A DNA stretch of 64,000 nt from Aliarcobacter faecis (GTDB lineage: Bacteria > Campylobacterota > Campylobacteria > Campylobacterales > Arcobacteraceae): assembly GCF_013201705.1 (NCBI RefSeq), contig NZ_CP053837.1:186001-250000 (forward strand). Reading direction: 5' to 3'. Below the pieces are notes generated by a model. The model worked only from the letters and a program-made list of their open reading frames with translations. It searched no databases and had not been told where the DNA came from. The position numbers and the translations under genes are program-made. How positions within the stretch are numbered: the first letter of the stretch is position 1; every line of letters begins with the position of its first letter. Below are positions 7,702-16,642 of this stretch, one piece after another.

Positions 7702-8655
7702 ATGAATATTGAAAATATTAAAGCATTAGGACTTTGGCCAGATAGTAAAAAAACAACAACTAACAAAGGTTTAGAAGAGTTAGAGAATTTAGGTTATAAT
7801 CTATTTTATATAGGGAAAAATGCAGATTTATATACTTGTCCAGGTGAGAATGCAAAAGTTTTACTTGTAAGAAGTGATAGAACATCTGTTTTTGATATTC
7901 CATTAAATTTACAAATAGAAGGAAAAGGTAAAGTTCAAACAGCTATTTCAAATTTTGGTGCAAATTTTGCAAAGAAAGCTGGAATTAGAACAGCAATTTT
8001 AGATGAAAATGTTCCAAGTAGTGTAAAAGAGTTTGAAAGATGTCAAATGATGGAGCTTTGTAAACCACTTGAAGCTGAAATTGATGGTGAAGTTGTTCAG
8101 TTTGAGTTAATTTTTAGAAATTATCTAACTGGTTCACTGTTTGAAGCTATTAAAAATGGACTTGATCCTTATGGACTAAATTTACCTTCAAATTTACAAG
8201 AGTGGCACAAATTTGATAGTGCAATTTTTACTCCTACAACAAAAGGTATTAAAGATGAGCCTTTAAAAACAAGCAGTGTAAGAGAGAAATTTCCTGAAAT
8301 AATTTCTAGTTTAGAAAAATTATTTAATGATTTTACAGCTTTCGCAAAAACAAGAGGAATAGTTGTAGTTGATACAAAATTTGAAATATTTGTAGATAAA
8401 AATGGTTATTGGGTTTTAGGTGATGAAGTTTTAACTCCTGAAAGTTCAAGATTTATAGCTTTAGAAGATTTTGAAAAGGGTGATTTCATCTCTATGGATA
8501 AACAAATTTTAAGAAATTTTGGTAAACAAGAGAATTGGAAAGAAAAAGCAAAAACATTAAAAGCTGGAGAGAAACTAGAAGTTAATGTTCCACAAGAGAT
8601 TAAAGATAAAATTTTGAGTGGATACAATACAATTTTAGAAAGATTAAGCAAATAA
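7702..8655 (+). CDS. purC: SAICAR synthetase, long form
   Basis: 317 residues. Family motifs are present: RSDRTSVFD near 53-61, FTPTTKG near 180 and VDTKFEI...GDEVLTPESSRF near 221-250 (ATP and substrate binding). The enzyme joins aspartate to CAIR in de novo purine synthesis. It is about 80 residues longer than the E. coli enzyme (237), closer to the size of the yeast-type Ade1, with extra sequence at both ends and in the middle. It is followed by purS and purQ, which have their own -10 box. Confidence 0.9.
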   Translation: MNIENIKALGLWPDSKKTTTNKGLEELENLGYNLFYIGKNADLYTCPGENAKVLLVRSDRTSVFDIPLNLQIEGKGKVQTAISNFGANFAKKAGIRTAILDENVPSSVKEFERCQMMELCKPLEAEIDGEVVQFELIFRNYLTGSLFEAIKNGLDPYGLNLPSNLQEWHKFDSAIFTPTTKGIKDEPLKTSSVREKFPEIISSLEKLFNDFTAFAKTRGIVVVDTKFEIFVDKNGYWVLGDEVLTPESSRFIALEDFEKGDFISMDKQILRNFGKQENWKEKAKTLKAGEKLEVNVPQEIKDKILSGYNTILERLSK

Positions 8656-8664
8656 AATTTTAGA

Positions 8665-8670
8665 TATAAT
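8665..8670 (+). promoter_or_regulatory. -10 box of purS-purQ
   Basis: TATAAT in the 48-base gap between purC and purS, 34 bases before the purS ATG. It suggests that purSQ can be transcribed separately from purC. Confidence 0.5.
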
Positions 8671-8703
8671 CAACAAAAAAATATTATAAAAGGTGTATAG
8701 CAT

Positions 8704-8949
8704 ATGAAAGCAATTGTAAATGTAGGATTAAAAAAAGGTGTTTTAGATGACCAAGGAAAAGCAATAAATCATGCTTTAGGAACTTTGGGATTTAAAGATT
8801 TAATCTCTGATGTTAGAGTTGGAAAACAAATAATTATTGAGTTAAATTCAACAGATAAAGAGAAAGCAAAAGAAGAAGTTACAAAAATGTGTGAAAAACT
8901 TCTTGCTAATACAGTAATTGAAGATTATACTATAGAAATAGTAGGTTAA
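8704..8949 (+). CDS. purS: FGAM synthase subunit PurS
   Basis: 81 residues, the usual size for PurS. The N-terminus (VNVGLKKGVLDDQGKAINHA) and the SDVRVGKQIIIEL segment are characteristic. PurS bridges PurQ and the small PurL in the three-subunit phosphoribosylformylglycinamidine synthase. It ends two bases before purQ, so the two are coupled. A purL gene is not in this window. Confidence 0.93.
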   Translation: MKAIVNVGLKKGVLDDQGKAINHALGTLGFKDLISDVRVGKQIIIELNSTDKEKAKEEVTKMCEKLLANTVIEDYTIEIVG

Positions 8950-8951
8950 TT

Positions 8952-9623
8952 ATGAAAGTAGCAGTTCTACAATTTCCAGGAACAAACTGTGAGTTTGATG
9001 CAAAATATGCATTTACTAAATTAGGTTGTGAAGTTTTTGTTGTTTGGCATAAAGAGAATAAACTTCCAGAAAATACAGATTTAGTAGTTGTTCCAGGTGG
9101 ATTTTCTTATGGAGATTATCTAAGAAGTGGAGCAATTGCAAGATTTGCAAATATTATGGAAGATGTTAAAAATTTTGCTCAAAATGGTGGAAAAGTTATA
9201 GGAATTTGTAATGGTTTTCAAATTTTACTTGAGGCAGGACTTTTACCTGGAGCTATGAAAAGAAATGATACTTTACACTTTATTTCAAAATATCATCATC
9301 TAAAAGTTCTAGATAACAATAATGAATTTTTAAAACTTTTAAATGTTGGTGATGTAGTAAATATTCCAGTTGCCCATCATGATGGAAACTATTATATTGA
9401 TGAAATTGGATTAAAAGAGCTTGAAGCTAATAATCAAATACTTTTAAAATATTGTACAAAAGATGGTGAATTAGCAAATATGAATGGTAGTGTTTCAAAT
9501 ATTGCTGGAATTTGTAATAAAGAGAGAAATGTATTTGGGTTAATGCCTCATCCTGAACGAGCAATTGAAGAGATTTTAGGTTCAACAGATGGAATTAATA
9601 TGTTGAAAGGGTTTTTAAAATAG
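8952..9623 (+). CDS. purQ: FGAM synthase glutaminase subunit PurQ
   Basis: 223 residues, a class-I glutamine amidotransferase. The nucleophile is Cys86 in VIGICNGFQ; the His-Glu pair is in MPHPER near the C-terminus. The oxyanion region PGGFSYGDYLRSGA is at 48-61. It supplies ammonia from glutamine to PurL during de novo purine synthesis. Separated from purS by only two bases and followed by an envelope gene after 24 bases. Confidence 0.95.
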   Translation: MKVAVLQFPGTNCEFDAKYAFTKLGCEVFVVWHKENKLPENTDLVVVPGGFSYGDYLRSGAIARFANIMEDVKNFAQNGGKVIGICNGFQILLEAGLLPGAMKRNDTLHFISKYHHLKVLDNNNEFLKLLNVGDVVNIPVAHHDGNYYIDEIGLKELEANNQILLKYCTKDGELANMNGSVSNIAGICNKERNVFGLMPHPERAIEEILGSTDGINMLKGFLK

Positions 9624-9647
9624 AAGGTAGCTTCTATTTTAGATAAT

Positions 9648-10718
9648 ATGAAGAAATTATCTCTACTTCTAATAGCTTTCTTAACACTTTTTACAATAAA
9701 TTTATTTGCAGCAAAAAATCTATATTTAACTATCTTAAAAGAACCAAAAAATATCTATAAAAATCAAAAATTTGAAGTAAAGGTTAAAGCTTTAATTACA
9801 ACAAATGATTTTACTTCACTTACAACAAATTTCTCAAATCAATCAAATATTACAGTTTTAAATCCAACTTCTCCTTGGAAAAAAGTTTCAAATGATACTT
9901 ATGAAAATAGTTTTTATTTCAAGGTGAAATCTCAAAACTTTAGACTACCTATAATCGAAGTAAAATTATGGGATTCTAATTCTCTTATTGATGTTTCAAC
10001 AGTAGAGAATAGTAATATCACTTTTTCAAATATTGGAAAAAGTGATGATAGATTTTCAAAAGTGATAGCAGATAATATAATTCTAAAAGCTTATAAAACT
10101 AAACAGTATAATAATCAAGAAGCTTTAACAATAATTGATATAGATGCTGTAAACTCTAATTTAGAAGATTTTAATTTAGATAATGTTGTAGAACAAGGTG
10201 TTTCAAATATAAAAGAGTGGGAAAATATTCAAAATTTAGTTTACTATTTTGTAACTCCAATTTATGATAAAAATCTTACTTTTACATATTTTAATTCTAC
10301 TACTAACTCTTTTAAAGAGATTAGAGTCCCTTTGATTTTACAAAATGAACTTGTAAGTACTCAAACTGATTTAAATCCAAACGATTCAACTTTTGAAAAA
10401 TATAAAAAGATGGCTTCAACAGTTGTTTTTATTTTATTTTTAATTTTATTTATTTGGAAAAGAAAGAAATTTTTAATCCCTTTTGTATTAATAACTTTTA
10501 TTTTTGCACTAATTTATAATCTTCCAAATGAAAAAGGAAAGATAAAACAAGACTCTTTTGTATATATTTTACCAACAAAAAATTCAACAGTATTTTTTAA
10601 AGTTGATAAAGAGTTAAAAGTTGAGATATTGGAGAGAAAAGGTCAGTTTGTAAAAGTTTTAGGGATTGAAGATGGATTTATTGGCTGGATAAAGGAGGAT
10701 AGTTTTGAGAAAAATTAG
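9648..10718 (+). CDS. Periplasmic/membrane protein with SH3-like C-terminus
   Basis: 356 residues. A signal peptide (about 1-21) is followed by a beta-rich extracytoplasmic region (about 25-255), two membrane helices (about 265-280 and 285-298) and a C-terminal SH3-like domain (about 305-350: VYILPTKNSTVFF...GFIGWI). The N-terminal beta region recalls BatD-type Ig-like domains but I cannot assign it. It lies between purQ and plsC, the place where C. jejuni also has a putative periplasmic protein. Its 3' end contains the Shine-Dalgarno and start of plsC (14-base overlap). Function unknown; cell-wall binding by the SH3 part is a guess. Confidence 0.6.
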   Translation: MKKLSLLLIAFLTLFTINLFAAKNLYLTILKEPKNIYKNQKFEVKVKALITTNDFTSLTTNFSNQSNITVLNPTSPWKKVSNDTYENSFYFKVKSQNFRLPIIEVKLWDSNSLIDVSTVENSNITFSNIGKSDDRFSKVIADNIILKAYKTKQYNNQEALTIIDIDAVNSNLEDFNLDNVVEQGVSNIKEWENIQNLVYYFVTPIYDKNLTFTYFNSTTNSFKEIRVPLILQNELVSTQTDLNPNDSTFEKYKKMASTVVFILFLILFIWKRKKFLIPFVLITFIFALIYNLPNEKGKIKQDSFVYILPTKNSTVFFKVDKELKVEILERKGQFVKVLGIEDGFIGWIKEDSFEKN

Positions 10719-11391
10719 AGGAATCATAGTATTTATTCAATTTTCTATAACAGTTGCAATTGTTGTATTATTTATGTATTTATTTAGAAATCATACACAT
10801 AAAGTTATAAAAATTTGGATGAAAGTTCAAATGTTTTTTCTTGGAATAAAACTTGAGACAGAAGGAAAGCTAGATGAAAGTTGTGATTTAATCTTAATAA
10901 ATCATCAATCTATGCTAGATATTATTGTAATGGAACATATTCATAATAGGCATATTGCTTGGGTTGCAAAAAAAGAGATAACAGATCTATTTTTCTTTGG
11001 ACACATTATAAAAGCACCACGAATGATAAGTGTTGATAGAGAGAATAAAGCAGGGCTTATTAAACTTTTAGCTGATGTAAAGAATAGATTAGATTTAGGT
11101 CGTCCAATTGCAATGTTTCCAGAAGGAACAAGAAGTGATGGAACTTATATGGGAGAGTTCAAAGTTGGAGCTAAAATGGTTGGGAATAAGTTTAATTTAA
11201 AAGTTCAACCAGTTGTTATGTTTAATACTAGAAATATAGTAAATTCTCAAAAAGTAGAAGCCTCTCCAGGTATTGTAAAAGTTGTATATTTAGAGCCAGT
11301 ACAAGCTAGTAAAGATACATCTTGGTATGAAGATACAGAAAAAAACATGAGAGAAGTTTTCGAAAAAGAGTATAAAAATTATGTTTCCTAA
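10705..11391 (+). CDS. plsC: 1-acyl-sn-glycerol-3-phosphate acyltransferase
   Basis: 228 residues from TTG 10705, preceded by a near-perfect Shine-Dalgarno AAAGGAGGAT (10691-10700) inside the upstream gene. One N-terminal membrane helix (about 7-27) precedes the acyltransferase domain: HX4D motif NHQSMLD with His67 and Asp72, and FPEGTRSDG at 138-146. It makes phosphatidic acid from lysophosphatidic acid at the inner membrane. It overlaps the upstream gene and crcB, so it is embedded in a coupled run. Confidence 0.92.
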   Translation: MRKIRGIIVFIQFSITVAIVVLFMYLFRNHTHKVIKIWMKVQMFFLGIKLETEGKLDESCDLILINHQSMLDIIVMEHIHNRHIAWVAKKEITDLFFFGHIIKAPRMISVDRENKAGLIKLLADVKNRLDLGRPIAMFPEGTRSDGTYMGEFKVGAKMVGNKFNLKVQPVVMFNTRNIVNSQKVEASPGIVKVVYLEPVQASKDTSWYEDTEKNMREVFEKEYKNYVS

Positions 11392-11767
11392 TTATCAAGC
11401 TGTTTTAGCAGTTGGAATTGGTGGAGCAATAGGTTCAGTTTTACGGTATTTTACAGTTTTTTTTCAACAAAAATATTATCCAGTAGATTTTCCTCTGGGA
11501 ATACTTATTGTAAATATTATAGGTTCGTTTTTTATTGGATTTTTATATATCTATTTTTCATCTTATATTATTTCTGATAATATAAGATTTCTTTTAATAA
11601 CTGGATTTTTAGGAGGTTTAACAACCTTTTCTACTTTCGCTATAGATAGTTATTTACTATTTGGAACATCTTTAAATCTTGCAGTGTTAAATATAGTATC
11701 AAACCTCTTTGGCTCACTTTTTGCTGTTGGTATAGGTGTAAAAATAGCTCAAATAATTTTCAAATAG
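11381..11767 (+). CDS. crcB: Fluoride channel CrcB/Fluc
   Basis: 128 residues with four membrane helices. Fluc signatures are present: GGAIGSVLRYF near 14-24, the NIIGSF motif near 45-50 (Asn for fluoride and Na binding) and GFLGGLTTFSTF near 75-86 with the Phe-box/Thr-rich helix break. It exports fluoride as a dual-topology dimer in the inner membrane. It overlaps plsC by 11 bases. No fluoride riboswitch is visible upstream, as expected inside an operon. Confidence 0.95.
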   Translation: MFPNYQAVLAVGIGGAIGSVLRYFTVFFQQKYYPVDFPLGILIVNIIGSFFIGFLYIYFSSYIISDNIRFLLITGFLGGLTTFSTFAIDSYLLFGTSLNLAVLNIVSNLFGSLFAVGIGVKIAQIIFK

Positions 11768-11791
11768 AAAAAAATTTAAGCAATATGAAGT

Positions 11792-11797
11792 TATAAT
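11792..11797 (+). promoter_or_regulatory. -10 box of the tatA pair
   Basis: TATAAT in the 59-base gap after crcB, 30 bases before the first tatA start. Confidence 0.5.
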
Positions 11798-11826
11798 ATT
11801 TCTAATATCAAAAAAAAGGATAGTTT

Positions 11827-12048
11827 ATGCATATGCCAAGTGGAATGCAATTATTAATAATTGTTTTAATCGTATTAATTTTATTTGGTGGTAAAAAAAT
11901 ACCAGAATTAGCTAAAGGTTTAGGAAGTGGTATTAAAAACTTTAAAAAAGCAGTGAAAGAAGATGAAGAAGAGGTTGCAACTGCTTCAAAAATAGAAGAG
12001 AATGAAAAAAAAGCTGATACAAAAGTAAATGAAACGAAACAATCATAG
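11827..12048 (+). CDS. tatA: Sec-independent translocase TatA, copy 1
   Basis: 73 residues: short N-terminus, one membrane helix (about 7-21), the hinge at [10 protein letters not shown] (about 20-29), an amphipathic helix ([16 protein letters not shown]) and an acidic/Lys tail. This is the standard TatA/E plan; TatA oligomers form the passage for folded Tat substrates recruited by TatBC. The first 50 residues are nearly the same as those of the next gene, so the pair is a tandem duplication. tatB and tatC are not in the window. Confidence 0.93.
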   Translation: MHMPSGMQLLIIVLIVLILFGGKKIPELAKGLGSGIKNFKKAVKEDEEEVATASKIEENEKKADTKVNETKQS

Positions 12049-12067
12049 TTTTATATAAAGGATTTTT

Positions 12068-12286
12068 ATGAGTATGCCAAGCGGAATGGAACTATTAATA
12101 ATAGTTCTAATTGTGTTAATTTTATTTGGTGGTAAGAAGATTCCAGAGTTAGCTAAAGGTTTAGGAAGTGGAATTAGAAACTTCAAAAAAGCTATAAAAG
12201 AAGATGAAGAAGAGATTGTTACTAAAAAATCTGAAGAAGAAAAATCTAAGAATATAGAACAAAATCAAGAAACAAAAAATTCGTAA
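12068..12286 (+). CDS. Sec-independent translocase TatA/TatE, copy 2
   Basis: 72 residues, only 19 bases after copy 1. The membrane helix, [17 protein letters not shown] hinge and amphipathic helix match copy 1, with conservative changes (K to R, V to I); the tails differ. It may be a TatE-like second subunit or a dosage copy. Its nucleotide sequence has drifted at synonymous sites, so the duplication is not very recent. argS starts 10 bases downstream and probably shares the transcript. Confidence 0.9.
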   Translation: MSMPSGMELLIIVLIVLILFGGKKIPELAKGLGSGIRNFKKAIKEDEEEIVTKKSEEEKSKNIEQNQETKNS

Positions 12287-12296
12287 GAGAAGAACA

Positions 12297-13886
12297 TTGC
12301 AAAATATTATTAAAGAGTATATAGAAAAGATACTAGAAAAAGAGATAGTTCTTGAAAAACCAAAAGATATTAGTTTAGGACATTTTGCAACACCTGTTGC
12401 ATTTTCATTAGCAAAAGAATTTAAAATATCTCCAATTATTTTAGCTCAAGAGTTAGTTTTAAAACTACAAAATGAAGAGCTATTTGAAAAAATTGAAGCT
12501 GTAAAAGGTTTTATAAATTTTACACTATCTAAAAAATTTATAGAAAAACTTACAAATGAAGCATTAGACAAAAAAGATAATTTTGCTAAAGGTAGTTCTA
12601 AAAGTGAAAAAATTCTTTTAGAGTATGTTAGTGCAAATCCAACAGGACCACTTCACATAGGACATGCAAGAGGTGCGGTATTTGGAGATACTTTATATAA
12701 AGTTGGAATATATCTAGGTTATCCTATAACAACAGAATACTATATAAATGATGCTGGTGCTCAAATGCAACTTTTAGGAATTAGTGTTAGTTTAGCTGCT
12801 AGAGATTTTTTATTTAAAGAAGAAGTAGAGTATCCTGAAAGTTATTATAGAGGAGAATATCTAGTAGAAATTGCTCAAGAGATTATAGATAAATATGGAA
12901 AAGAGATTATCTATGATGAGAGTAGATTTGAAGAGATGGCAATTTTTGCAAAAGATATAGTTATGCAAATTATTATAAAAGATTTGGGTGATTTAGGGAT
13001 AAGTTTTGAAAATTTTGTATCTGAGAAATCTTTATATAGTTCATGGAATAGTACAAAAGAGGTTTTAGAGAAAAATGGTTCACTTTATGCAAAAGAGGAT
13101 AAAATTTATTTAAAATCTACACAATTTGGAGATGATAGTGATAGGGTTGTTGTACGGGATAATGGTATTCCAACATATCTTGCTGGAGATATAATTTATC
13201 ATAAAAATAAATTTGATAGAGATTTTGATAAATATATAAATATTTGGGGAGCTGATCATCATGGATATATTACAAGAGTTAAAGCAGCTATTGAATTTTT
13301 AGGAAATGATTCATCAAAACTTGAAGTTATTTTATCTCAAATGGTACAACTTTTAAAAGGTGGACAACCATATAAGATGAGTAAAAGGGCTGGAAATGTA
13401 ATACTTATGTCTGATATTACAGCTGAAATAGGAAGTGATGCTTTAAGATTTATATTTTTAACTAAAAAAAGTGATACTCATTTAGAGTTTGATATTGATA
13501 TGTTAAAAAATCAAGACTCATCAAATCCAATTTTTTATATAAATTATGCACATGCTAGAATAAATCAACTTTTTGTAAAATCAAATTTAAATATAGATGA
13601 TATTTTAAATGAGAGTTTTGAAAATATAAATATTGAAGCTTTTAACTTAGCATATGAATCTTTATTATTAAAGTCAGTTTTGGAAGATTCATTTGCAAAA
13701 AGAGATATGCAAAAAATTACTGAGTATTTATACAATTTAGCTTCAAGTGTACATAAATTTTATAATGAGCATAAAATTATAGGAAGTAGTGAAGAAAAAA
13801 CTTACTTAAAAGTTTTAAGTATGGCTAAACTAAGTTTAAAAGTAGGGCTTAAACTTCTTGGAATTGAAGCAAAAGAGATTATGTAA
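12297..13886 (+). CDS. argS: Arginyl-tRNA synthetase
   Basis: 529 residues from a TTG start. Class-I signatures: HIGH at 120-123 in NPTGPLHIGHARG, and the KMSKRAGN loop near 360 (KMSKR, the functional KMSKS equivalent). The N-terminal Add1 domain and the C-terminal DALR anticodon-binding domain (about 410-529) are present. It charges tRNA-Arg. Size is slightly short of E. coli (577) but usual for Campylobacterota. The stop codon lies in the stem of its own terminator. Confidence 0.95.
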   Translation: MQNIIKEYIEKILEKEIVLEKPKDISLGHFATPVAFSLAKEFKISPIILAQELVLKLQNEELFEKIEAVKGFINFTLSKKFIEKLTNEALDKKDNFAKGSSKSEKILLEYVSANPTGPLHIGHARGAVFGDTLYKVGIYLGYPITTEYYINDAGAQMQLLGISVSLAARDFLFKEEVEYPESYYRGEYLVEIAQEIIDKYGKEIIYDESRFEEMAIFAKDIVMQIIIKDLGDLGISFENFVSEKSLYSSWNSTKEVLEKNGSLYAKEDKIYLKSTQFGDDSDRVVVRDNGIPTYLAGDIIYHKNKFDRDFDKYINIWGADHHGYITRVKAAIEFLGNDSSKLEVILSQMVQLLKGGQPYKMSKRAGNVILMSDITAEIGSDALRFIFLTKKSDTHLEFDIDMLKNQDSSNPIFYINYAHARINQLFVKSNLNIDDILNESFENINIEAFNLAYESLLLKSVLEDSFAKRDMQKITEYLYNLASSVHKFYNEHKIIGSSEEKTYLKVLSMAKLSLKVGLKLLGIEAKEIM

Positions 13887-13895
13887 TCTCTTTTT
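13871..13895 (+). terminator. argS terminator containing the stop codon
   Basis: AAAAGAGATTA (13871-13881) pairs with TAATCTCTTTT (13884-13894), ending in a T run. The argS stop TAA (13884-13886) starts the right arm, so coding sequence forms the left arm. Confidence 0.75.
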
Positions 13896-13909
13896 GTTTC
13901 TAAAATATA

Positions 13910-14644
13910 CTAATTTAATCTTAAGTCAGGACTCCATTTAAGCTCATTTTTCGCTTTTATTGTTGAGAGTCTTTCATCATCATTAGCAATATTATAAATA
14001 CTGTTTTTATCACAATTAATGGCTAAAAATGCTGCATAAGCAGCAGCTTCTATATGTACAGGTGGAACATAATCGACTGGTTTATCAAAACCAGTTTCAT
14101 TACCATATAAAAGACCATTTCTAAGTATAATTCCAATAAAAGGTGCATTTAATACTTGTTCTTCTAAACTTGCAACAGCTTTTGATGTAGTTCCATAAAC
14201 TGGATCTGAAAAATTTAATAATGCAGAATCTTCTGTATGAGGTAAAGCTGATGGTTCATAAACAAAAGCTATACTTTGAGCAATCATTTTTTCTATTCCA
14301 GCCTTTTTTGATGCATTTACTAAATTCTTTGTCCCAATTTCTCTTAATCTAGCATTACTTTCTAAAGCTTTTTCCATTTTATCTGGATCTAATCCAAGAG
14401 GAAGGTCTGTTAATTGGTGAAATACAATCTTTGGTTTGATTGAAACTATAATCTCTTCAATCTTTTTTTCATCATATACATCAACTATTATAGGTTCTAT
14501 ACCAAGTTTATTTAAAGATTCTATTTTATTTTTACTTCTTGTAGTTCCATAAACTTTCCAACCATCTTTAACTAAAAGTTTACATATATTTTTTCCTATT
14601 ACTCCAGAAGCACCAGCAATAAATGCTACTTTATTTTCACTCAT
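13910..14644 (-). CDS. Short NAD(P)-dependent epimerase/dehydratase-like protein (SDR)
   Basis: 244 residues. The N-terminal nucleotide-binding motif GASGVIGKN (about 11-19) and the Rossmann pattern (VYGTTRSKNK, then IIVDVYDEKKIEEII) mark an extended/atypical SDR. The expected YxxxK pair reads YGTTSK, i.e. Tyr and Lys are four residues apart instead of three, which is odd for catalysis. The C-terminal substrate region is short compared with family members of about 300 residues. The substrate is unknown. It is monocistronic, convergent with argS and 37 bases from the nadD-rsfS gene on the same strand. Confidence 0.75.
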   Translation of the reverse strand: MSENKVAFIAGASGVIGKNICKLLVKDGWKVYGTTRSKNKIESLNKLGIEPIIVDVYDEKKIEEIIVSIKPKIVFHQLTDLPLGLDPDKMEKALESNARLREIGTKNLVNASKKAGIEKMIAQSIAFVYEPSALPHTEDSALLNFSDPVYGTTSKAVASLEEQVLNAPFIGIILRNGLLYGNETGFDKPVDYVPPVHIEAAAYAAFLAINCDKNSIYNIANDDERLSTIKAKNELKWSPDLRLN

Positions 14645-14681
14645 TTTAGTTCCTTTTTAAGTTTTAGTTGGAAGAAAAGTT

Positions 14682-15545
14682 TTAATTTTTAGGTTTTATA
14701 AAACTCTCTAAAAACTCTTCAAGATTATATTTTTCTCTATATTTCTCACTCATTAAATGAATAAAAATATCACCTAAATCAATAACAGTCCAGTTATCAT
14801 CTTCATCAACTCTTAAAAATTCTTCACCTTTTGGTTTTAAATCAATTTTTAAATGATCTAGTAGTGCATTACCATGTTTTGGATTTAAAGTTGTAGCAAT
14901 TACAACATAATCAACTAAATAATCTTTAGAAGTTAAATCAAAAACTTCTATATCTGTAGCTTTTTTATCTTCTAAAATTGCTTTTATATTTTCTATTCTA
15001 TTGTTCAAATTTTTCCTTTTTAAATTTATTAAATCTTGCCAAATCTCTTTTGGCACAAAGTTTAAATCTAGTTCGTTTCTTAGTTTTGTAGAGCTAATAT
15101 CTATATTTATATCAAGAGTTTTAAACTCATTTGATATTAAATTATAGCCTTCTCTTTTTGCTACAACAAACTCTAAATTTTCTTTTAATTCATCTATATT
15201 ATGCCATCTATGAAGAGATTTTAGATTATCTTCACCTATTATAAAATAGATTTTACTAGGTTTATATAAGTTTTTAATATACCTAATTGTCTCATAAGTA
15301 AAGCTTAGTTTTTCTTGATTTATTTCAAAATCACTTATTTGTACTCTTTTATTATTTTTAAAAACTTTTTTAAGAAGTTCAAATCTCTCTTTTGGTTTAA
15401 ATAAAAAATCTTTTTTAAAAGGGTTTAGATATGTAGGAACTATGATTAACTTATCAATATCAAGCTTTTCTAATGCTGTTTCAACTATAGCTTTATGTGC
15501 TATATGAACAGGATCAAAACTGCCACCAAAAATTGCAATTTTCAA
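14682..15545 (-). CDS. nadD-rsfS: NadD-RsfS fusion: nicotinate-nucleotide adenylyltransferase plus ribosomal silencing factor
   Basis: 287 residues with two domains in one frame. Residues 1-178 are NadD: GGSFDPVHIAH at 7-17 and ISSTKLR at 150-156, making deamido-NAD from NaMN and ATP. Residues about 180-287 are RsfS/RsfA: VDYVVIATTLNPKH near 211-224 and the WTVIDLGDIFIHLMSEKYRE segment near 252-271; RsfS binds uL14 and blocks 50S-30S joining in poor growth. Elsewhere these are separate neighbouring genes. An in-frame TTG (codon 180, 15008-15006) preceded by AAAAAGGAAAAAT may still start RsfS alone, so both fused and free forms are possible. Confidence 0.9.
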   Translation of the reverse strand: MKIAIFGGSFDPVHIAHKAIVETALEKLDIDKLIIVPTYLNPFKKDFLFKPKERFELLKKVFKNNKRVQISDFEINQEKLSFTYETIRYIKNLYKPSKIYFIIGEDNLKSLHRWHNIDELKENLEFVVAKREGYNLISNEFKTLDINIDISSTKLRNELDLNFVPKEIWQDLINLKRKNLNNRIENIKAILEDKKATDIEVFDLTSKDYLVDYVVIATTLNPKHGNALLDHLKIDLKPKGEEFLRVDEDDNWTVIDLGDIFIHLMSEKYREKYNLEEFLESFIKPKN

Positions 15546-15635
15546 TTATTTTTTGCCTTTGTTTTATAATTAAATATTATTATAGCAATTTTTGGATAAA
15601 ATATTTGCTATTTAGAATTTTTATAAAGGGAATAA

Positions 15636-16634
15636 ATGGCTATTAAAGTTGCAATAAATGGATTTGGAAGGATAGGAAGATGTGTAGCTAGAATTATTGC
15701 TACTAGAGATGATGTTGAGTTAGTTGCAATCAACGATACTGCAAAACCAGATATGCTTGAATATATTACAAAATATGATACTGTTCATGGAACTTTTGAT
15801 GGTGAGGTTAAAGTTGAAAATGGTTATTTGAGAATGGGGAAAATTAATGCAAAACTATATTCAACTAGAGATGCAAGTGAATTAACATTTACTAAAGATT
15901 GTGGAGCAGAGATTGTTTTAGAGTGTACAGGTGCATATTTAACTAAAGAGTCTTGTCAAATTCATATAGATAATGGTGCTAAAAAAGTTGTAATGTCAGC
16001 TCCAGCAAAAGATGATACAAAAACTTATGTAATTGGTGTAAATGAAGCTACTTATTCGGGAGAAAAAATTGTTTCAAATGCTTCTTGTACTACAAATTGT
16101 CTTGGACCAATAGCAAAAATTATTGATGATGCTTTTGGAATTGAAAAGGGTTTAATGACAACTATTCACTCATATACAAATGACCAAAATATCTTAGATG
16201 TAAAACATAAATCAGATAAAAGAAGAGCAAGAGCAGGGGCTTCTAATATGATACCTACAAGTACAGGAGCAGCAAAAGCTATGAAGCTAATTATGCCTCA
16301 ACTTGATGGAAAACTTCATGGACAAAGTGTAAGAGTTCCAACTCCAAATGTTTCTATGGTAGATGTAAACTTTTTAATTAAAAAAGATACAACAAAAGAG
16401 GAGATAAATGCACTATTTACTCAAAAATCAAAAGAGTTAGCTGGAGTTGTAAGTGTTGATAATGATATGTTAGTATCTAGTGATATTATTGGAAATACAA
16501 ACTCTACAATTATTGCTAGTGATTTAACACAAGTAATTGGTGGAAATATGATAAAAGTTATGAGCTGGTATGACAATGAGTGGGGATACTCTGCAAGACT
16601 AGTTGATTTAGCTGTTTATGTAGCAAATAAATAA
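15636..16634 (+). CDS. gap: Glyceraldehyde-3-phosphate dehydrogenase
   Basis: 332 residues. NAD-binding NGFGRIGR at 8-15 with NAD-selective Asp34, and the active-site loop SNASCTTNC at 147-155 with catalytic Cys151. The C-terminal [15 protein letters not shown] motif is intact. It interconverts GAP and 1,3-bisphosphoglycerate in glycolysis/gluconeogenesis. First gene of the gap-pgk-tpiA-fabI cluster; pgk begins 8 bases after it. Confidence 0.97.
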   Translation: MAIKVAINGFGRIGRCVARIIATRDDVELVAINDTAKPDMLEYITKYDTVHGTFDGEVKVENGYLRMGKINAKLYSTRDASELTFTKDCGAEIVLECTGAYLTKESCQIHIDNGAKKVVMSAPAKDDTKTYVIGVNEATYSGEKIVSNASCTTNCLGPIAKIIDDAFGIEKGLMTTIHSYTNDQNILDVKHKSDKRRARAGASNMIPTSTGAAKAMKLIMPQLDGKLHGQSVRVPTPNVSMVDVNFLIKKDTTKEEINALFTQKSKELAGVVSVDNDMLVSSDIIGNTNSTIIASDLTQVIGGNMIKVMSWYDNEWGYSARLVDLAVYVANK

Positions 16635-16642
16635 GGGAAAAG

